Assembly (NCBI GenBank): GCA_021792185.1
Contig: JAJYVD010000007.1
Span: 1-64,000, forward strand
Length of the DNA: 64,000 nt
Source of the DNA: Nitrospirota bacterium
GTDB lineage: Bacteria > Nitrospirota > Thermodesulfovibrionia > Thermodesulfovibrionales > Dissulfurispiraceae
Reading direction: 5' to 3'
Positions within the stretch are counted from its first letter, which is position 1; the number at the start of each line of letters is the position of its first letter. The position numbers and the translations under genes are program-made. The notes beneath the pieces were generated by a model that saw only the letters and a program-made list of their open reading frames with translations, was not told where the DNA came from and ran no database searches. Below are positions 59,971-64,000 of the stretch, piece after piece.

Positions 59971-60450
59971 ATGATTACCGTTGCTGTCTTGACATTGAGC
60001 GATAAAGGTTCGAGAGGCGAGAGGGAAGACAAGAGCGGGCCTGCTATCTCCGAAATGCTTAAAGGCATCGGAGAAGTTAAATATTACGACATTTTGCCTG
60101 ACGAAAAGGATTTGATAAAAAATAAACTGCTCGAATATGTGAATAAGGTAGACCTGATTTTGACTACAGGAGGCACCGGGCTTTCTCCGAGGGACGTTAC
60201 GCCGGAGGCTACGATTGATGTGATAGACAGGGAAATACCGGGCATAACGGAGGCCATGAGGATGGAAGGATTGAAAAAGACCGACAGGGCGATGCTTTCA
60301 AGGGCTGTCGCCGGAGTGAAGGGGCAGACATTGATAATAAACATGCCCGGAAGCCCGAAGGCTGTAAAGGAGCATATGGAAGTAATTCTGAATGTGATAC
60401 CTCATGCTATAGAGAAAATTAAAGGCGATACAGGAGAGTGCGCGAGATGA
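59971..60450 (+). CDS. mogA: MogA/MoaB-family molybdopterin adenylyltransferase
   Basis: The 159-residue protein has TVAVLTLSDKGSRGEREDKS, LILTTGGTGLSPRDVTPEAT and INMPGSPKAVKEHMEVIL. It adenylates molybdopterin before molybdenum insertion. It lies between a MOSC gene and ccdA in a likely molybdoenzyme-support operon, and its stop overlaps the ccdA start by ATGA. Confidence 0.93.
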   Translation: MITVAVLTLSDKGSRGEREDKSGPAISEMLKGIGEVKYYDILPDEKDLIKNKLLEYVNKVDLILTTGGTGLSPRDVTPEATIDVIDREIPGITEAMRMEGLKKTDRAMLSRAVAGVKGQTLIINMPGSPKAVKEHMEVILNVIPHAIEKIKGDTGECAR

Positions 60451-61157
60451 AGGATGTATCTTTCCCGTTGGCGTTTATGGCAGGTATTTTGTCCTTCCTC
60501 TCTCCATGTGTTTTGCCTCTTGTCCCTGCCTATGTTTCATTCATAACAGGATTGTCTCTGGAAGAACTTAAATCCTCGCCCCGCATAACAAAGGCTCTGG
60601 GGAACACTTTTGCCTTTGTCCTCGGTTTTTCGACGGTATTCGTATCTCTCGGAGCGTCATCTTCTTTGCTCGGCAACCTTCTTATCAAATATCAGGATTA
60701 TCTGAGGATTGCCGGGGGAATTATTACGATAATATTCGGCTTATTCATAGCGGGCTTTATAAAATTGGATTTTCTCATGAGGGAAAAGAGGTTCCATATC
60801 AATAAAGGCCCTGCCGGCTATGTAGGCTCGTTTTTCATAGGGATGAGTTTTGCGGCCGGATGGACGCCTTGCATAGGCCCGATACTCGGAACGATTCTTA
60901 TCTATGCAAGTTCTCAGGCGTCCGCATCTTACGGATTCAAACTCCTCTCGGTTTACTCGCTCGGACTCGCAATCCCGTTCATACTATCTACGCTTGCCAT
61001 AAACGTATTTTTTACCTATACGAGGAAGCTCAATAAATTCATGAAGGGCATAATGGTCGTCAGCGGTTTTGTTTTAATAGCCTTCGGCATTATGCTTTTG
61101 ACCAACAGGATGGGGCAGTTTTCGGCATTGTTCCCCGACCTGGGGGTTAAATTCTGA
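60447..61157 (+). CDS. ccdA: CcdA-type cytochrome c biogenesis protein
   Basis: This membrane protein of about 236 residues has six helices with paired cysteines: C21 in SFLSPCVLPLVPAYVSFITG and C142 in GWTPCIGPILGT. It moves reducing equivalents from cytosolic thioredoxin to the periplasm for cytochrome c or disulfide reduction. ATG 60447 (ATGA overlap) is chosen over GTG 60438. It could also keep periplasmic sulfur-carrier cysteines reduced. Confidence 0.93.
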   Translation: MKDVSFPLAFMAGILSFLSPCVLPLVPAYVSFITGLSLEELKSSPRITKALGNTFAFVLGFSTVFVSLGASSSLLGNLLIKYQDYLRIAGGIITIIFGLFIAGFIKLDFLMREKRFHINKGPAGYVGSFFIGMSFAAGWTPCIGPILGTILIYASSQASASYGFKLLSVYSLGLAIPFILSTLAINVFFTYTRKLNKFMKGIMVVSGFVLIAFGIMLLTNRMGQFSALFPDLGVKF

Positions 61158-61177
61158 ACGATCATGCACATGTAATC

Positions 61178-63754
61178 ATGAAAGAACGTTACGACTTCGA
61201 CGAAATAGAGATAAAGTGGCAGAAATACTGGTCTGAACGAGGGCTGCACAAAGCCGAAACCGACGCCTCCAAAAAGAAATTCTACTGTCTCGAAATGTTC
61301 CCCTATCCCTCCGGAAAAATACACATGGGGCATGTCCGCAATTACGCCATCGGAGACGTCATTGCGAGATATAAGAGGATGCGCGGCTTCAATGTGCTTC
61401 ACCCTATGGGATGGGACGCATTCGGCCTGCCTGCCGAGAACGCGGCCATCAAGCACGGAGTTCATCCGGCCAAGTGGACATACGAAAATATCGGCTACAT
61501 GAAAAAACAGCTCGACCGCATGGGCCTGAGCTATGACTGGGGCAGGGAAGTAACGACCTGCAGCCCGGACTATTACAAATGGAACCAATGGTTCTTCCTT
61601 AAGCTTTACGAAAAAGGTTTAGCCTATAAGAAGGCGTCGTTTGTGAACTGGTGCCCGTCGTGCGCTACCGTTTTAGCTAACGAGCAGGTCATAGACGGCG
61701 CGTGCTGGAGATGCGACAGCGCTGTCGTCCAGAAAGAGCTCGAGCAGTGGTTTTTCAAAATTACCGCTTACGCGGAGGAGCTTCTTCAAGGATGCGACGA
61801 ACTCAAAGGCTGGCCTGAGCGCGTTGTCGCTATGCAGAAGAACTGGATAGGAAAGAGCGAAGGCGTTGAAGTGGATTTCCCATTGGCCGATGCCGGCGGT
61901 ATTACCGATGAAAAACTGAGGATATATACAACAAGACCGGATACAATTTTCGGCGTTACATATATGTGCATTGCGCCCGGACATCCTCTGACTGAAAGGC
62001 TTGTAACCGATAAAGATAGTCTCGAAACCATAAAAAATAAATACGGAAACCAGGAAGAAAAAGAAGGACTCTTTACGGGGCATCACTCCGTTAACCCGCT
62101 GACAGGCGAAAAGATACCGGTGTATGTCGCTAATTTTGTCCTTATGGAATACGGGACAGGCGCTATCATGTCCGTGCCGGCTCATGACCAGAGGGACTTT
62201 GAGTTCGCAAAAAAATACGGACTTCCTATAAAGACCGTAATAATTCCAGAAGACAGAGCAGAAGAGCAGAAGAGCGGAAGAGCAGAAGAAAAGGAAATGA
62301 ATGAGGCATTTGAAGGAGAGGGCGTTCTCATCAATTCAGGAAAATTTAACGGGCTTAAGAGCGAGGAAGCAAAGAGAGAGATTGCCGGATTTATCGAAGA
62401 AAAGGCGTTCGGCAAACGGATGGTCAACTATAAAATCAGGGATTGGGGCATTTCGAGACAGAGGTATTGGGGGACCCCCATCCCGATAATCTATTGCGAT
62501 AAGTGCGGCATAGTTCCTGTCCCTGAAAAGGACCTTCCCGTTGTATTGCCCGAAGATGTAAGTTTTACGGGCAAGGGAGGCTCTCCTCTTTTAGAGTCGG
62601 ACAGGTTCCTGAATGTTAAATGTCCCTCATGCGGCGGCAATGCGAAAAGAGAGACGGACACAATGGATACGTTTGTCGATTCTTCGTGGTATTTTATCGC
62701 TTATTGCCTGAAAGATGATATCGATTTGAAATTTCAAATTTCAAATTTCAAATCACTTATAGATTACTGGATGCCTGTGGACCAATACATAGGCGGCATC
62801 GAACACGCTGTTCTGCATCTGCTTTATTCGAGGTTTTTTACGAGGTGCGTGAGAGACTTCGGTGTTGTTTCCGCCGGAGAACCCTTTCGCAACCTGCTGA
62901 CGCAGGGGATGGTCTGCAAGGAGACATGGAAGTGTCCCGATCACGACTGGCTTTTTCCGGAGGAGGTCAAAGACGGCAAGTGCGTCCATTGCGGCAAGCA
63001 GGTCGAAAAAGGCCGCATAGAAAAAATGTCCAAATCAAAAAAGAATGTAATAGACCCCGATGCCCTTATAAAAAAATACGGCGCAGATACCATGAGGCTT
63101 TTCTCGCTTTTCGCAGCGCCTCCAGAGAGGGACCTCGAATGGTCGGATAAGGGCGTGGAAGGGGCATACAGGTTTTTGAATAAGGTGTGGGGAATCGTCT
63201 ATAAAAACAAGGGCAAGGGGCAAGAATTAAGCTCTCTTATTGCCCATAGCCTATCGCCTATCGCCTCGTCCTTGTTAAGAAAGACCCATCAGACAATAAG
63301 AAAGGTGACCGATGACATAGAAAAGGACTACCATTTCAATACGGCTATAGCGGCTCTTATGGAACTGGTGAACGAGATTTCGTCCTTTAATCCGGAGAGA
63401 GAAGAAGACCGAGCCGCGCTCGACTTTGCCGTCAGAAACACTTTAATGATGTTAGCTCCATTCGCGCCTCATTTCGCAGAGGAATTATGGGAGGCAGCCG
63501 GCGGAAATCCGAGCGTACTCGAGCAGCCGTGGCCGGAATGGGATGAAACCCTTGCAAAGGACGAAGAGATAGAACTTGTGGTGCAGATAAACGGTAAGTT
63601 GAGGGCGAGGATGCTCGCCCCTGCCGGTTTGACGGACGAAGACGCGAGGCAAAGGGCATTGCAGGAGGAGCGCGTAAAAGAGATGCTTGACGGCAGGGAG
63701 ATAAAAAAAGTTATCGTTGTTAAGGGCAAACTGGTCAATATTGTGTTAGGATAA
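61178..63754 (+). CDS. leuS: Leucyl-tRNA synthetase
   Basis: The 858-residue class I enzyme has the HIGH-type PYPSGKIHMGHVRNYAIGD, the editing domain with TTRPDTIFGVTYM and YGTGAIMSVPAHDQRDFEFA, and EKMSKSKKNVIDPDALI. Three stretches (about 358-373, 516-527 and 677-700) are encoded by microrepeat sequence. The zinc-type cysteines CDKCG and CPSCGG are present. It charges tRNA-Leu. It precedes lptE, a common order. Confidence 0.97.
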   Translation: MKERYDFDEIEIKWQKYWSERGLHKAETDASKKKFYCLEMFPYPSGKIHMGHVRNYAIGDVIARYKRMRGFNVLHPMGWDAFGLPAENAAIKHGVHPAKWTYENIGYMKKQLDRMGLSYDWGREVTTCSPDYYKWNQWFFLKLYEKGLAYKKASFVNWCPSCATVLANEQVIDGACWRCDSAVVQKELEQWFFKITAYAEELLQGCDELKGWPERVVAMQKNWIGKSEGVEVDFPLADAGGITDEKLRIYTTRPDTIFGVTYMCIAPGHPLTERLVTDKDSLETIKNKYGNQEEKEGLFTGHHSVNPLTGEKIPVYVANFVLMEYGTGAIMSVPAHDQRDFEFAKKYGLPIKTVIIPEDRAEEQKSGRAEEKEMNEAFEGEGVLINSGKFNGLKSEEAKREIAGFIEEKAFGKRMVNYKIRDWGISRQRYWGTPIPIIYCDKCGIVPVPEKDLPVVLPEDVSFTGKGGSPLLESDRFLNVKCPSCGGNAKRETDTMDTFVDSSWYFIAYCLKDDIDLKFQISNFKSLIDYWMPVDQYIGGIEHAVLHLLYSRFFTRCVRDFGVVSAGEPFRNLLTQGMVCKETWKCPDHDWLFPEEVKDGKCVHCGKQVEKGRIEKMSKSKKNVIDPDALIKKYGADTMRLFSLFAAPPERDLEWSDKGVEGAYRFLNKVWGIVYKNKGKGQELSSLIAHSLSPIASSLLRKTHQTIRKVTDDIEKDYHFNTAIAALMELVNEISSFNPEREEDRAALDFAVRNTLMMLAPFAPHFAEELWEAAGGNPSVLEQPWPEWDETLAKDEEIELVVQINGKLRARMLAPAGLTDEDARQRALQEERVKEMLDGREIKKVIVVKGKLVNIVLG
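62253..62296 (+). repeat. In-frame microrepeat island in leuS editing domain
   Basis: AGCAGAAGAGCAGAAGAGCG units encode EEQKSGRAEE-type residues next to the editing domain. Confidence 0.55.
62726..62760 (+). repeat. In-frame microrepeat island in leuS
   Basis: GAAATTTCAAATTTCAAATT units encode KFQISNFK. The complement occurs in nrnA (6932-6968). Confidence 0.6.
63207..63277 (+). repeat. In-frame microrepeat hairpin in leuS
   Basis: GGGCAAGGGGCAAGAATTA faces TTATTGCCC, and CATAGCCTATCGCCTATCGC units follow. They encode QELSSLIAHSLSPIASSLL, before the anticodon-binding region. Confidence 0.6.
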
Positions 63755-63770
63755 TAGGCGAGAGGCGATA

Positions 63771-64000
63771 ATGAAAAATTTAAAATCAAGGCGCTTTTTA
63801 TTGCTGTTCACGGTTTGTTGTTCGCTGTTCGCTGTTTACGGCTGCAGCGGCTACACTATTCAGACAAAAGCCAATCTGCCGTTCGATACAATAGCGGTCG
63901 GAAGGATAGAGAATAAGACGCTCGAACCTAAGCTGCAGGACAGGTTCATCAGATCCCTTGCGGAGACCTTTGCGGAATACGGTTTTTCCGTCAGCCGGTC
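63771..64000 (+). CDS. lptE: LptE-like LPS-assembly lipoprotein (5' part)
   Basis: The frame from ATG 63771 runs off the window. It has a lipoprotein signal (LFAVYGC lipobox), a following GYTIQTKANLPFDTIAVGRI and LEPKLQDRFIRSLAETFAEY, as in LptE-type lipoproteins encoded after leuS. LptE plugs the LptD outer-membrane channel, so the cell should have LPS. The signal peptide is encoded by a GTTCGCTGTTCGCTGTTTAC microrepeat. Confidence 0.82.
   Translation, partial: MKNLKSRRFLLLFTVCCSLFAVYGCSGYTIQTKANLPFDTIAVGRIENKTLEPKLQDRFIRSLAETFAEYGFSVSR
63796..63840 (+). repeat. In-frame microrepeat in lptE signal peptide
   Basis: Units TGTTCACGGTTTGTTGTTC and GCTGTTCGCTGTTTACGG encode the hydrophobic core of the signal. 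Confidence 0.55.

Noticed and set aside
1-64000. tRNA or rRNA genes
   Set aside because: No cloverleaf with a GTTCGA-type arm and no rRNA conserved stretch was recognised by eye; a tRNAscan-SE run would be decisive.

Overview
The window reads as a bacterial chromosome segment from a diderm anaerobe or microaerophile, most likely of the Nitrospirota (Thermodesulfovibrionia-like) or a related sulfur-metabolising lineage. This is inferred from an LptE-type lipoprotein (outer membrane), a VorB-type ferredoxin oxidoreductase subunit, tandem DUF507 genes, three NtrC-type or hybrid two-component systems, two YedE/TusA sulfur-uptake pairs and an Acr3/ArsD/ArsA arsenic operon. No rRNA or tRNA gene and no CRISPR array was seen, so the taxonomy is a guess.

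Layout. 1-3525: the 3' end of an IS630-type transposase abutting a pilin 3' remnant, an intact pilin-like gene, small membrane proteins and an O-antigen-ligase/PglL-like enzyme. 3537-11837: housekeeping (mutL, vorB, nrnA, rbfA, infB, rpmB, a DUF721 gene, trpC). 11910-24795: a sulfur island. A leftward operon encodes a secreted rhodanese, an archaemetzincin, a DsrE/DsrF/DsrH-like trio, two small envelope proteins (one ending in Gly-Gly-Cys), a YedE permease, a TusA and a Usp. It is divergent from a rightward pair encoding a PstS-like binding protein and a chemoreceptor. A second YedE/TusA pair is followed by an NtrB/NtrC-like pair. The divergent spacer holds a sigma54-type promoter for each direction with two TTTCA-N3-TGAAA palindromes between them, so I infer one enhancer-binding protein controls sulfur relay and taxis together. 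24990-28750: arsR-acr3-usp-arsD-arsA. 28751-37959: a hybrid kinase, an exported OB-fold-like protein, HNH, DUF507 x2, rpsR-ssb-rpsF, NtrBC, nadD and proA. 38111-48626: a LivK-type lipoprotein and a long leftward run (PAP2, DUF167, yicC, remA-like, gmk, rpoZ, coaBC, TPR, pepP, efp, accB, accC, thiE). 48648-57143: a truncated PIN toxin, a NYN protein, an interrupted zinc-ribbon gene, a MazF-type toxin pair, an M48 protease, pfk, mnmE and a ParE-type pair. 57152-64000: a PpiC-like lipoprotein, mnmA, MOSC, mogA, ccdA, leuS and the start of lptE.

Two patterns are not explained by genes. First, interspersed elements of about 130-170 bp have terminal arms that differ between copies yet pair within each copy, mostly through G-U-compatible changes in one orientation. 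This suggests structured RNAs. Second, short heptamer-like microrepeat hairpins lie between genes, and similar islands appear in frame inside mutL, nrnA, mnmA, leuS and lptE, recalling Rickettsia palindromic elements. Several genes also have a -10 box only 5-8 nt before the start codon, which suggests leaderless mRNAs.
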